This document shows, piece by piece, positions 56,015 to 64,000 of a stretch of DNA of 64,000 bases. The DNA is from an uncultured Oxalobacteraceae bacterium (GTDB lineage Bacteria > Pseudomonadota > Gammaproteobacteria > Burkholderiales > Burkholderiaceae_D), in the NCBI GenBank assembly GCA_903893945.1, contig CAITOF010000099.1:31170-95169 (forward strand), written 5' to 3'. The notes beneath the pieces are model-generated. The model saw nothing but the letters and a program-made list of their open reading frames with translations. It searched no databases and was not told the origin of the DNA. Within the stretch, counting starts at the first letter, position 1. The number at the start of each line of letters is the position of its first letter. A program made the translations under genes and the position numbers.

Positions 56015-56385
56015 CAGAGATGACCCTGTGAGTGGCTGCGCAAATCGGCGACAATGTTGGGCGCAAAAAACACCAGGCCGATACCCAGCCCCCAGCCCCC
56101 TAACTGCATCAGATCAATTCGCCCGGTTTTCCAGCGATAGCCCTGAATTGCCAGCGTCATGATGCCGACGTAGTAGCCCCATTCGAAAATCAGCAGGTTG
56201 GTGATGTTTTTCAAAAAATCCGTGATTCCGCCGAATGGATCGCCTGAGGTCTGTTGGGCCAGCGCCAGATCAGGTGACAGGATTGACAGCACAAACAGCA
56301 AATGGGTGCAGGCACCGAGCACCCGATCCCATGGCCCGTAAGGTGGTTTGCTGTTGCCGGAGCGGGTCCGATTTTTTGCTTGCAT
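56014..56385 (-). CDS. virB2: T4SS major pilin VirB2
   Basis: VirB2 is the TrbC/VirB2 pilin that makes the T-pilus. The 123-residue precursor has a long signal region with cleavage near L-A-L-A and a mature part with two hydrophobic stretches (I-T-N-L-L-I-F-E-W-G-Y-Y-V-G-I and Q-L-G-G-W-G-L-G-I-G-L-V-F-F-A). AAAGG is 8 bases upstream of ATG 56385. It is the first gene of the virB operon, so the 256-base gap upstream should hold the promoter. Confidence 0.88.
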   Translation of the reverse strand: MQAKNRTRSGNSKPPYGPWDRVLGACTHLLFVLSILSPDLALAQQTSGDPFGGITDFLKNITNLLIFEWGYYVGIMTLAIQGYRWKTGRIDLMQLGGWGLGIGLVFFAPNIVADLRSHSQGHL

Positions 56386-56480
56386 GGCGTACCTTTCAAG
56401 GTGGATATGCGATAGTTAAGCGGCTAAGTTAGCGCACATTCTCGGCGATCGGCACTGATAAAAACAAGGGGGGTTTTTCT

Positions 56481-56509
56481 TTGGTGATTTTTGATTTTTG
56501 ATGTATATT
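56481..56509 (+). promoter_or_regulatory. Candidate promoter for the divergent VirB1-like gene
   Basis: TTGGTG (56481-56486) and TATATT (56504-56509) are spaced exactly 17 bases apart, which is the optimum. They point to the transglycosylase gene on the plus strand. Just upstream AAAAAC-AAGGGGG-GTTTTT (about 56461-56478) forms a short stem; no clear promoter for the virB operon on the other strand was found. Confidence 0.45.
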
Positions 56510-56641
56510 CCGGAAGTTTTGCCTGAATTATTGCGTTTTCAGCGTGGCGCCGCGGGTCCCTCATGCGGTTGGACGAGCTCGGGCGCGACTGAAATTTTTC
56601 ATGAAATAAAACTTATTTCAAGGTGGAGAGTCGAATCGATC

Positions 56642-57085
56642 ATGATTCGATTTCTGCTGTTTCTTGGCGGCTTTGCGGTGTCGTGTCCGCAGACTTACGC
56701 CGACTGTTTCGACGATGCCGCCGCCTGGCAGGGTGTGCACGCCGGTGTGCTGCGTGCCATTTCGCTGCAGGAAAATCGCCGCTGCGACGCAACTGTGGTT
56801 CGAAACAGAAACGGCTCTAGCGATATGGGATGCATGCAGGTAAATTCCGTTCACCTGCCAGAATTGCTGAAATACGGCATTACCAAAGAGGGTTTGCTGG
56901 ACCCATGCACGAATATTTATGTGGGTGCCCGCCATTACAAGAAAATGGTCGTCAAATACGGCAATACATGGACCGCGGTTGGCGCCTATCACAGTGAAAT
57001 ACCGCAACGCCGCGACGCGTACGCGAAATCAGTCGAAGCACTCTTCCGGCGGTATCATTTAAACCGGACATCGCCTGATGACTAG
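56642..57085 (+). CDS. Second VirB1/SLT-type lytic transglycosylase
   Basis: This exported protein of 147 residues has a signal peptide (F-L-L-F-L-G-G-F-A-V, cleavage near T-Y-A-D) and a lysozyme-like SLT domain with the catalytic Glu in A-I-S-L-Q-E-N-R, then D-M-G-C-M-Q-V-N-S. Such short transglycosylases (IagB/TrbN-like) belong to secretion and conjugation systems. ATG 56642 is the best start, since the upstream open frame lacks likeness; the ribosome-binding site is not close. It is divergent from virB2, so this system has one peptidoglycan hydrolase at each end. Confidence 0.85.
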   Translation: MIRFLLFLGGFAVSCPQTYADCFDDAAAWQGVHAGVLRAISLQENRRCDATVVRNRNGSSDMGCMQVNSVHLPELLKYGITKEGLLDPCTNIYVGARHYKKMVVKYGNTWTAVGAYHSEIPQRRDAYAKSVEALFRRYHLNRTSPDD

Positions 57086-57113
57086 CCCCAACCCGTGTGA
57101 AATGCTGTCCATG

Positions 57114-57143
57114 ATGCCTGCGCGGCGCATGTCAGGCAGGCAT
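57114..57143. repeat. Inverted repeat between convergent genes
   Basis: ATGCCTG (57114-57120) and CAGGCAT (57137-57143) form a 7-bp stem around a G+C-rich loop, between the transglycosylase and chemoreceptor genes that converge here. It has no T tract, so its role as a terminator is only possible. Confidence 0.35.
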
Positions 57144-57178
57144 TGACCTGCGTGGCCGATACCGGACTTTGCCAGAAC

Positions 57179-58726
57179 CTAGGCCAGTTTGAAAACACTC
57201 ACCACATGTGCCAGTTCAAACGCCTGGTCCTTGAGTGATTCCGCCGAGGCCGATGCCTGTTCCACCAGTGCCGCATTCTGCTGGGTATTTTCATCCATGT
57301 GGCTGATGGCCTGATTGACCTTGCCAATGCCGTCGGCCTGCTCGTTGCTGGCTGTGGTAATTTCACTCATGATGTCAGTCACGCGCTTGACACTGCTGAC
57401 AATATCTTTCATTGTCAGACCCGCCTGGTCTACCAGTTCAGCGCCCGCGTGAACCCGCTGCACGGAATCGTCGATCAGACTTTTGATTTCCTGGGCCGCC
57501 GCGGCAGAACGCTGCGCAAGATGCCGGACTTCGGTGGCCACGACGGCAAAGCCGCGCCCCTGTTCACCGGCCCTTGCGGCTTCAACGGCGGCATTCAGCG
57601 CCAGAATATTGGTCTGAAAGGCGATGCCGTCTATGACGCTGATGATATCGACAATTTTTTTTGATGATTCGTTAATGGAGGTCATGGTGTGCACCACTTC
57701 TTCCACCACCAGGCCGCCTTTTACGGCAAATTCGGACGCTGACTTGGCCAGCTGATTGGCGTTTTGCGCACTGTCCGCGTTTTCTTTTACGGTCGCGGTC
57801 AATTTTTCCATCGACGAGGCCGTTTCCTGCAGTGAATGGGCCTGTTGTTCGGTACGATGCGATAAATCGTTATTGCCGCTGGCAATGCCATTGGACGCCT
57901 CGGCGATCGTGGCGGTACTGGCGCGAACTTTGCCGACAATGTTGACCAGACTTTCGGTCATTTCCTTGAGCGCGGTCATCAGTTGTCCGGTTTCATCCTG
58001 CGCCCCGATCTGAATCTGGTCAGTCAGGTTGCCTGCGGCGACGCTCTTGGCGGTACGTACCGCAATTTCCAGTGGAATGGAGATGGAACGGATCAGCCAG
58101 ATGCCGATTACGGCAGAAAAAATGATGCCCAGAATGATGCCGGTGATGCAGCTGTTTCTGACCATGCGGTAGATGAATTGCGAATCTTCAAATTCCTTTT
58201 TTGCCGTCCCCAGTTTCAATTGGTTCAGGGCGCTCGCCGCATCCTGTACCGCCGAGGCCAGAGGTGGAATGACCAGACGCACCAGACGGGCCGCTTCGGC
58301 CGAATTGCCGGCGCGAAGCGCAGCCAGGGCCGGCTTGAGTCCGTTAGCGACAAACTGCTGGCGTGAGTCGTTGAATTGGTCAGCGAGGCTTTTTTCATCG
58401 GCACTTTGCACATAGGTCGAAAAATTGTCCCATTCGGTATTAACCTCGCTGAGCTGGTTATCGACAGCCTCCAGATCATGAGCCATGCTGCCGGTTTCGG
58501 CGGTCAGCGACAGCGTCACCGCCAACTGGCTTTTGCTCATGATACGCATGATTTTGTCCAGATGTTCCATCGGCACCAGCCGGTTTTCATAATTGGTCTT
58601 TAGGGTGTCATTGGCAAAGCTGAGGCTGATGATCCCGATCAGGCCACCGATGATCAGCAGGAATGACAGGAACGCGATGACGAAAATTAACCGTGTTTTG
58701 ATGGTGATATTACTGATCAAGTCCAT
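57179..58726 (-). CDS. Methyl-accepting chemotaxis protein (Tar-like)
   Basis: This is a membrane chemoreceptor of 515 residues with a first membrane segment (about 13-36), a periplasmic four-helix-bundle sensor (about 37-186), a second membrane segment (about 191-213), HAMP, and a signalling domain whose tip reads D-G-I-A-F-Q-T-N-I-L-A-L-N-A-A-V-E-A-A-R-A-G-E. It lacks the NWETF-type tail, so CheR would reach it by another route. Ligand unknown. Its presence suggests the organism is motile by chemotaxis. Confidence 0.95.
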   Translation of the reverse strand: MDLISNITIKTRLIFVIAFLSFLLIIGGLIGIISLSFANDTLKTNYENRLVPMEHLDKIMRIMSKSQLAVTLSLTAETGSMAHDLEAVDNQLSEVNTEWDNFSTYVQSADEKSLADQFNDSRQQFVANGLKPALAALRAGNSAEAARLVRLVIPPLASAVQDAASALNQLKLGTAKKEFEDSQFIYRMVRNSCITGIILGIIFSAVIGIWLIRSISIPLEIAVRTAKSVAAGNLTDQIQIGAQDETGQLMTALKEMTESLVNIVGKVRASTATIAEASNGIASGNNDLSHRTEQQAHSLQETASSMEKLTATVKENADSAQNANQLAKSASEFAVKGGLVVEEVVHTMTSINESSKKIVDIISVIDGIAFQTNILALNAAVEAARAGEQGRGFAVVATEVRHLAQRSAAAAQEIKSLIDDSVQRVHAGAELVDQAGLTMKDIVSSVKRVTDIMSEITTASNEQADGIGKVNQAISHMDENTQQNAALVEQASASAESLKDQAFELAHVVSVFKLA

Positions 58727-58983
58727 GTGAATTCTCTTTGCGAGGGGTCTTATTGGTCAATGAGCAGCAGACGGGATCAGCATTTGATAAATTGCTATCG
58801 GAAGGCGGTGTCAGCGTGCACGCAACCCAGTTTATGCATAGAACGACTGATGTCAATTGAAAACCATGCCAATAACGCAGGACCTGTCCGTGTAACTACT
58901 TAGTTATTGATGAAAATCAACATCTGGCCGCCCACTGTGAGTGGGCCGGCAGGTGACAAAATGGCAAAAAGGGATGATGTCGA

Positions 58984-59436
58984 TCAGTTGCCTGTGACCG
59001 CAATGCAATCGACCTCAACGCGCGCACCCAGAGCGAGTCCGCTGACGCCAAACGCGCTGCGTGCCGGGTAGTGGGCAGTAAAGTAACTTCGGTAGATCTC
59101 GTTAAACCGGGTCCATTCGGATATGTCCGCCAGCATCACGGTACACTTGACCAGATTGTCCAGGGTGTAGCCGTGCGCTTCCAGTACTGCCTTGATATTT
59201 TCCATGGTCTGTCGGCTCTCTCCGTCAATGCCGCCCGTCACCAGTTTCATGGTGCCCGGCACATTGCCCAGCTGGCCGGACAAATACAGCGTGTCATTCA
59301 CTTTGACCACTTCAGTAAACGGCAGTGTTTTTGGGACGATTTTGCCTGAATTGAGATACTCGATGGTGGGGGGAGTTTGTGCCATAGTCAGTCCGGAAAA
59401 GATAATGCAGCAGGTTGCGATCAATCGTTTTGTCAT
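58984..59436 (-). CDS. RidA-family protein with an export signal
   Basis: RidA-family enzymes hydrolyse reactive enamine/imine intermediates. The 150-residue protein has the conserved L-S-G-Q-L-G and the catalytic Arg in Y-P-A-R-S-A-F-G-V (Arg126), so it should be active, and ends V-E-V-D-C-I-A-V-T. Unlike the classical cytoplasmic enzyme it starts with a signal peptide (R-L-I-A-T-C-C-I-I-F-S-G-L-T-M-A-Q) and so should be periplasmic. It follows the exported dipeptidase by 20 bases, so the two are probably co-expressed. Confidence 0.88.
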   Translation of the reverse strand: MTKRLIATCCIIFSGLTMAQTPPTIEYLNSGKIVPKTLPFTEVVKVNDTLYLSGQLGNVPGTMKLVTGGIDGESRQTMENIKAVLEAHGYTLDNLVKCTVMLADISEWTRFNEIYRSYFTAHYPARSAFGVSGLALGARVEVDCIAVTGN

Positions 59437-59456
59437 GGGAATACGTCTCCGGAGAA

Positions 59457-60674
59457 TTACCAGATCTGTTCAGCGGTCCGCAGAAAATTCAGGCCAAGGA
59501 TTTTATCAATCCGGCGGCCGGAATGCCCGCGCCGGGCAAGCAGCTCAGCAAGATGGTGGAACTTGTTAACCCCGACCAGATCCGGCAGAAACTTGACGAT
59601 ATCGCCCCGCTCACCGGCAGCACCTATGCCCGTGGCGCGGCGCATTTCAACCTCTTTTTTCAGATTGTCCAGATAGGTCGCCATATCATCGATCTGTGGA
59701 ACTGAACCGTCGGTACCGATGCCAACATGATCTTCGCCACAAATCTGGATTGCATGCTCCAGGTGCGCAATCAGGTCGGCCGCCATCGGTTGTCGGCCAA
59801 TCGCGAGAAACGGCATGAAGTAAATGCCGACAAAGCCGCCTTTGTCGGCGACCTGCCTCAATTCATGGTCGGTCTTATTGCGCGGCAAATCGGTGACGGC
59901 GCGGCAACCGGTGTGCGAAATGACTATCGGTTCTGAGGAAGCCGAAATGGCATCCAGACAGGTTGTTTCGCCGCTGTGGCTTAAATCGACCAGCACGCGA
60001 TGCTTGTTCAGTTCGTGCACCACTTCCCGACCAAAGTCGGTCAACCCTTTATTGTCCGCCACCATGGAGCCATCGCCAAGCTGATTGCGCCCGTTGTAGG
60101 TGAGTTGAATTACGCGCACGCCGAGGTTGGCAAACGTTTCAACCCGTTTGGCATCGCTGCCCATCATCGCGGCATTCTGGAAACCATAGATGACCCCGGT
60201 TTTACCCTGGGCATGTGCCTGCCGGATATCGCTGACCGAGTAAACTTTGCAGAGCGCATCTGGATGGCGCCGTATCAGGTTGTCCCACATGGCGATCTGC
60301 CGGATCGTAAATTCGTAAGGCTCCTGATCACCAAAGACATAGCCCAGCGTGTGATTGAATGCAGTCAGGCCGGATGCTCTGGCGTCGGCCAGTGCGCGTG
60401 CATCGATGCCCTGTTCCGGTCCGTCCTGCTCAGCCTCAGACAGGTTTTCATTGGTGATATCGCCGAGCGCATCAATGATTATTCTGCCGGGTCGGCGTGC
60501 AGTGACCGGCCGGGTCGATGTCTGGGTGGATGGCTTTAGCGCAGCAGTCGGGTTTGCCTCGGCTCCGGCGTGCAGGCTGCTCATGGCAAGTCCGGTGCCG
60601 GCACACATTTTGAGAAAGCGGCGTCGATGACCTGATCCTTCGCTGCTGCTGTGTTCTTCAGATTGGATTGTCAT
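59457..60674 (-). CDS. Tat-exported membrane dipeptidase-like protein (peptidase M19)
   Basis: This is a 405-residue protein of the renal dipeptidase (M19) family. Its N-terminus R-R-R-F-L-K followed by a hydrophobic stretch and A-G-A-E-A looks like a twin-arginine signal. The family cues V-I-Q-L-T-Y-N, V-D-L-S-H-S-G and I-S-H-T-G-C-R-A are present, with both metal-binding His. The His-x-Asp pair and bridging Glu of the well-known enzymes seem to be replaced: the N-terminal strand reads D-A-L-G-D and the loop Y-G-F-Q-N has Gln. This is a subgroup whose substrate I do not know. It lies between ruvC (upstream) and the RidA-like gene. Confidence 0.85.
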   Translation of the reverse strand: MTIQSEEHSSSEGSGHRRRFLKMCAGTGLAMSSLHAGAEANPTAALKPSTQTSTRPVTARRPGRIIIDALGDITNENLSEAEQDGPEQGIDARALADARASGLTAFNHTLGYVFGDQEPYEFTIRQIAMWDNLIRRHPDALCKVYSVSDIRQAHAQGKTGVIYGFQNAAMMGSDAKRVETFANLGVRVIQLTYNGRNQLGDGSMVADNKGLTDFGREVVHELNKHRVLVDLSHSGETTCLDAISASSEPIVISHTGCRAVTDLPRNKTDHELRQVADKGGFVGIYFMPFLAIGRQPMAADLIAHLEHAIQICGEDHVGIGTDGSVPQIDDMATYLDNLKKEVEMRRATGIGAAGERGDIVKFLPDLVGVNKFHHLAELLARRGHSGRRIDKILGLNFLRTAEQIW

Positions 60675-60688
60675 GGAAATTGTCCTTT

Positions 60689-61231
60689 TTATCCGATTAA
60701 TCGCCCGCCGCGCACTCGCAGTCCGCGTTTGGCCAATCCAGGCGCCAGATTGCTTAACGCGGTCAGCGCTTCACCGCTGTGTGCATGACAGATGGCCACA
60801 CCTAACGCGTCCGCTGCATCGGGACCCGGCAGACTCGGCAGTTTCAGTAACCGTTGCACCATTTCCTGCACCTGTTCCTTTTTCGCTTTGCCGTGCCCCA
60901 CCACGCCCTGCTTGACCTGCAGTGCGGTATATTCGGCCACGAACAGATTGGCATTGACCAGGGCGCAGATGGCCGCACCGCGCGCCTGACCCAACAGCAA
61001 GGTAGATTGCGGATTCACGTTGACAAATACTTTTTCAACCGCTGCACAATCCGGGTGGTAGGTGGTGATAATTTCCTCCACCCCGGAAAAAATGGTCTTG
61101 AGCCGGTCCGGCAACGACGCATCGGCGGTCTTGATCGTGCCCGACGCCAGATACGCAATCTTCTGACCGTGTTTTTCAATCAGGCCAAAACCGGTGGTAC
61201 GCAACCCGGGGTCAATGCCGAGAATAATCAT
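60689..61231 (-). CDS. ruvC: Holliday junction resolvase RuvC
   Basis: RuvC cuts Holliday junctions during recombination. The 180-residue protein starts [14 protein letters not shown] with catalytic Asp7, has [12 protein letters not shown] with catalytic Glu, and ends with the acidic [12 protein letters not shown]. It follows purH by 24 bases; ruvA and ruvB, which often come next in relatives, are replaced here by the dipeptidase-like gene 14 bases downstream. Confidence 0.96.
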   Translation of the reverse strand: MIILGIDPGLRTTGFGLIEKHGQKIAYLASGTIKTADASLPDRLKTIFSGVEEIITTYHPDCAAVEKVFVNVNPQSTLLLGQARGAAICALVNANLFVAEYTALQVKQGVVGHGKAKKEQVQEMVQRLLKLPSLPGPDAADALGVAICHAHSGEALTALSNLAPGLAKRGLRVRGGRLIG

Positions 61232-61255
61232 TATTGGCCCGGGTCAGAACAGCGT

Positions 61256-62836
61256 TTAATGACGGAAATGACGAACACCGGTGAAGATCATGACCACGTT
61301 GCGTTCATCGGCCGCGTTGATGACCTCATCGTCGCGCATTGATCCGCCCGGCTGAATGATGCAGCGCGCACCGGCATCGATGATGACGTCAATACCGTCG
61401 CGGAACGGAAAAAAAGCATCCGATGCAACGACCGAATCTGCCAGGGAAAGACCGGCATTCTGCGCCTTGATGGACGCGATCCGGGCCGAATCAACCCGGC
61501 TCATCTGGCCTGCGCCGACACCCAGTGTCATGCCGTTGCCGCAGAAAACGATGGCGTTCGATTTTACGTATTTGGCAACGCGCCAGGCAAACTGCATGTC
61601 GGTCAGTTCGGTGGCAGTGGGTTGACGTTTGCTGACCACCCTGAATTCTGCCGCCTGGACATTTTTTGCATCCGGTGCCTGAACCAGCAGGCCACCGCCG
61701 ACCCGTTTGTAATCGTACCGGTTCACCGCGTCCGTCGTGTTGCCCGGCGATATCCGCAGTACACGGACATTCTGTTTGGCGGCAAACACGGCCAGCGCTT
61801 CAGCGGTAAAGGATGGCGCAATCAGGACTTCCACAAATTGTCGGGCAACCATGTCGGCCGCTGCGCCATCCAGTTCGCAGTTAAACGCGATAATGCCCCC
61901 GAACGCCGAGGTTGGATCGGTCTGCCAGGCCTTGCTGTACGCCGCCAGCGGCGTCTCACCAATGGCGACACCACACGGGTTGGCATGTTTCACAATAACG
62001 CAGGTCGGCACCTGCGCGTTGAACGATTTGACGCATTCCCACGCGGCGTCGGCGTCGGCGATATTATTGTAGGACAGTTCTTTGCCCTGCAGTTGAACAT
62101 AGTTGGCCAGGGCCCCTTCGGCCGGATGCAGATCGCGGTAAAACGAGGCGGTCTGGTGCGGATTTTCACCGTAGCGCATTTCCTGTACTTTCTCAAACGA
62201 GAAATTCAGCGTCTGCGGATAATCGCTACGGGTGGCGTGTGCCCTGTCTGTACCCAGACTGGTCAGGTAATTGGTAATGGCGCCGTCGTATTGTGCGGTA
62301 TGCGCAAAAACTTTTTTGGCCAGCGTAAAACGGGTGTCATAGCTGACACTGCCCTGATGCGCTTTCATCTCGTCCAGCACGACCTGGTAGTCCACCGGGT
62401 CACAGATCACGACCACGTCTTTATGGTTCTTGGCCGACGAGCGCAGCATGGTCGGTCCGCCGATGTCGATATTTTCAATCGCGTCTTCCAGCGTGCAGTT
62501 GTCTTTTGCGACGGTCGCCTGGAACGGATACAGGTTCACCACCACCATATCGATGGTCGGTATGGCGTGCTGTTGCAGCGCCGCCATGTGGGCCGGGTGG
62601 TCGCGGCGCGCCAGAATGCCGCCGTGTACCTTGGGATGCAGGGTCTTAACCCGACCGTCCAGCATTTCCGGAAACCCGGTGTAATTTCCTACTTCGATCA
62701 CCGGCAGGCCCTCGTCCGCCAGCAGTTTGGCGGTTCCGCCGGTGGACAGCAGTTGCACGCCCATGCCGACCAGTGTGCGCGCAAATTCAACCACGCCAGT
62801 TTTGTCGGAAACAGAAATTAATGCTTGTTTAATCAT
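61256..62836 (-). CDS. purH: Bifunctional AICAR transformylase / IMP cyclohydrolase PurH
   Basis: PurH carries out the last two steps of purine (IMP) synthesis. In 526 residues, the N-terminal IMP cyclohydrolase (I-S-V-S-D-K-T-G-V near 7, S-T-G-G-T-A near 31) is followed by the AICAR transformylase domain with K-H-A-N-P-C-G-V-A (near 285), and ends [12 protein letters not shown]. It lies between fis and ruvC as in other Burkholderiales. Confidence 0.97.
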   Translation of the reverse strand: MIKQALISVSDKTGVVEFARTLVGMGVQLLSTGGTAKLLADEGLPVIEVGNYTGFPEMLDGRVKTLHPKVHGGILARRDHPAHMAALQQHAIPTIDMVVVNLYPFQATVAKDNCTLEDAIENIDIGGPTMLRSSAKNHKDVVVICDPVDYQVVLDEMKAHQGSVSYDTRFTLAKKVFAHTAQYDGAITNYLTSLGTDRAHATRSDYPQTLNFSFEKVQEMRYGENPHQTASFYRDLHPAEGALANYVQLQGKELSYNNIADADAAWECVKSFNAQVPTCVIVKHANPCGVAIGETPLAAYSKAWQTDPTSAFGGIIAFNCELDGAAADMVARQFVEVLIAPSFTAEALAVFAAKQNVRVLRISPGNTTDAVNRYDYKRVGGGLLVQAPDAKNVQAAEFRVVSKRQPTATELTDMQFAWRVAKYVKSNAIVFCGNGMTLGVGAGQMSRVDSARIASIKAQNAGLSLADSVVASDAFFPFRDGIDVIIDAGARCIIQPGGSMRDDEVINAADERNVVMIFTGVRHFRH

Positions 62837-62895
62837 GATGGAGTAAAAAATTGGATGAAGAATGGGTGGTTCGGGTTAATACGATCGACTAGCGA

Positions 62896-63129
62896 TTACA
62901 GCAAACCATGTTGCTGCAATTTCTTTCGTAATGTATTGCGATTGATCCCGAGCATGTCTGCTGCGTGCGACTGATTGCTGTCAGCGCGTGTCATCACCAT
63001 TTCCAGCATCGGCTTTTCCACTGCCTGAACAACCATTTCATAAATATTGGATGCTTCCTGCTCACCCAGATCGCGGAAATATTTTTCCAGATTTTTTGCG
63101 ACTGCTTCTTGAATATTGTCTTTGCTCAT
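62896..63129 (-). CDS. fis: Fis-family nucleoid-associated DNA-binding protein
   Basis: Fis is a small DNA-bending regulator. The 77-residue protein has the C-terminal helix-turn-helix Q-S-H-A-A-D-M-L-G-I-N-R-N-T-L-R-K-K-L and no activator ATPase domain, so it is Fis proper and not an NtrC piece. The size and the gene order dusB-fis-purH are characteristic. The N-terminal beta-hairpin region is shorter than in E. coli Fis (98 residues), as in other betaproteobacteria. Confidence 0.95.
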   Translation of the reverse strand: MSKDNIQEAVAKNLEKYFRDLGEQEASNIYEMVVQAVEKPMLEMVMTRADSNQSHAADMLGINRNTLRKKLQQHGLL

Positions 63130-63231
63130 ATTTTTTTTGTTTTAAAAATTTGTCCTGATCAGACCTGTTCCGGTCAATTTTCCCTGGTTGCTTCGTTGTT
63201 GTAATTCTGTTCGGTACGTTGTTGCCTCAGT

Positions 63232-64000
63232 TCATGCGGCTATTTTATCGGTCGTAAATTGTGGTGTCTCCCATTCCTCCCCTGAATGAATATCCGGACA
63301 GTACTGCAATCGTTCTGTCTGCTGTGAATCAAAAAAATCATGAACGGCCTGCAATTGCTGTTCACAGGACTCCATCTTGTTCATCTGCTGGCGAAACAGT
63401 TCACCGCCAACCAGATTATGCACATACCAGCCTATGTGTTTGCGCGCGGTCCGTACGCCGGTAAATTCACCGTAAAAAGCGTAATGGGCCAACAGGTGTT
63501 CTTCCATTAACTGGCGAACTTCGGCAACCAGAGGATTGGGCAGGTGAGATCCGGTAGCCAGATAATGGGCAATTTCCCGGAAAATCCAGGGTCTGCCCTG
63601 GGCAGCCCGACCTATCATGACCGCGTCGGCACCCGTCACTTTCAGGACATAAGCCGCTTTTTCCGGTGAGGTGATGTCACCGTTGGCAACGACGGGCAGG
63701 CCGACCGCCGCTTTGACGGCTGCAATCGTTGCATATTCGGCCTCACCCCGGTAGCCATCAGTGCGGGTGCGACCGTGCAGCGTCAGCATCGCGATCCCGG
63801 CAGATTCTGCCATTTTCGCTATAACCAGTGCATTTTTATTCTCCGGGCTCCAGCCGGTACGAAATTTAAGTGTGACCGGGACGTCGACCGCAGAAACCAC
63901 CGCATCCAGAATCCGGCCCACCAGTTTTTCGTTCTGCAGTAAAGCTGAACCGCACCAGCTGTCGCAGACTTTTTTCGCCGGGCAGCCCATATTGATGTCA
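63232..64000 (-). CDS. dusB: tRNA-dihydrouridine synthase B (partial, N-terminus beyond the window)
   Basis: DusB reduces uridine to dihydrouridine in tRNA with FMN and NADPH. The gene runs off the right edge: the reading frame continues through D-I-N-M-G-C-P-A-K-K-V to base 64000, so about the last 255 residues are seen. Visible elements are the catalytic Cys in M-G-C-P-A, R-T-R-T, N-G-D-I, and D-A-V-M-I-G-R-A-A-Q-G-R-P-W-I. Next to the conserved G-S-A-L-L the loop reads V-C-D-S-W-C, which holds two extra Cys. It lies upstream of fis as in the classical dusB-fis operon. Confidence 0.95.
   Translation of the reverse strand, partial: DINMGCPAKKVCDSWCGSALLQNEKLVGRILDAVVSAVDVPVTLKFRTGWSPENKNALVIAKMAESAGIAMLTLHGRTRTDGYRGEAEYATIAAVKAAVGLPVVANGDITSPEKAAYVLKVTGADAVMIGRAAQGRPWIFREIAHYLATGSHLPNPLVAEVRQLMEEHLLAHYAFYGEFTGVRTARKHIGWYVHNLVGGELFRQQMNKMESCEQQLQAVHDFFDSQQTERLQYCPDIHSGEEWETPQFTTDKIAA

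Noticed and set aside
61622..62821. A 399-codon plus-strand open frame inside purH
   Set aside because: It lies wholly opposite a well-supported conserved gene and its product has no family likeness; it is a reading-frame artefact of the purH codon pattern.

Overview
The window reads as chromosomal DNA of a betaproteobacterium, most likely order Burkholderiales. The evidence is gene order: dusB-fis-purH-ruvC, grxD-ubiX, gatC-gatA-gatB divergent from mreB-mreC-mreD-mrdA-rodA-rlpA, and folB next to a pteridine-reductase-like SDR. By eye the base composition is moderate (a little above 50 percent GC). I saw no tRNA, rRNA, CRISPR array, insertion sequence or prophage gene. Species cannot be named from the sequence alone.

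Layout. 1-5.9 kb (+): a polyamine-type periplasmic binding protein followed by a complete branched-chain amino acid type ABC importer (livG, livF, binding protein, livH, livM). 5.9-8.3 kb (-): a membrane-anchored TPR protein and a VOC protein. 8.4-13.8 kb (-): a five-gene operon of two phytoene-desaturase-like FAD oxidoreductases, a GcvT-like folate-dependent enzyme, an XRE-cupin regulator and a small cupin, which looks like a catabolic locus of unknown substrate that may be fed by the importer. 14.4-18.2 kb (+): a 1263-residue pentapeptide-repeat protein that I read as a SopA/NleL-like HECT-type E3 ubiquitin ligase effector with a duplicated helix-plus-central-domain unit. 18.2-24.3 kb (-): ubiX, grxD, tex, ppk2 and a Pit phosphate transporter. 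24.5-27.8 kb (-): gatB, gatA, gatC. 28.2-35.4 kb (+): the rod-shape and elongasome cluster ending with rlpA and a GNAT gene. 35.9-41 kb: a YbaL-like antiporter, rsmI, two small hypothetical genes and a FapA/DUF342 protein. 41.4-46.5 kb: a TPR-GGDEF diguanylate cyclase, a periplasmic binding-like protein, folB and an SDR, and an orphan HPt/receiver pair. 46.8-57.1 kb: a full VirB-type type IV secretion system (virB2-3-4-5-lipoprotein-6-8-9-10-11-1 on the minus strand, with a second VirB1-like transglycosylase divergent on plus). 57.2-64 kb (-): a chemoreceptor, an exported RidA-like protein with a Tat-exported M19 dipeptidase-like protein, then ruvC, purH, fis and the 3' part of dusB.

Most interesting. 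The effector-like gene (14369-18160) carries three independent signs of being a translocated E3 ligase: an N-terminal W-x-x-M-x-x-F-C-G-T block like that of Salmonella translocated effectors, pentapeptide beta-helices, and a C-terminal S-C-T-A motif with its Cys 31 residues from the end, which is close to the placement I recall for the catalytic Cys of NleL/SopA. Together with the VirB system 29 kb away it suggests a lifestyle in contact with eukaryotic cells. No type III secretion genes and no VirD4 are in the window, so the delivery route is open. All domain statements rest on reading the sequence and family memory; no database search was run.
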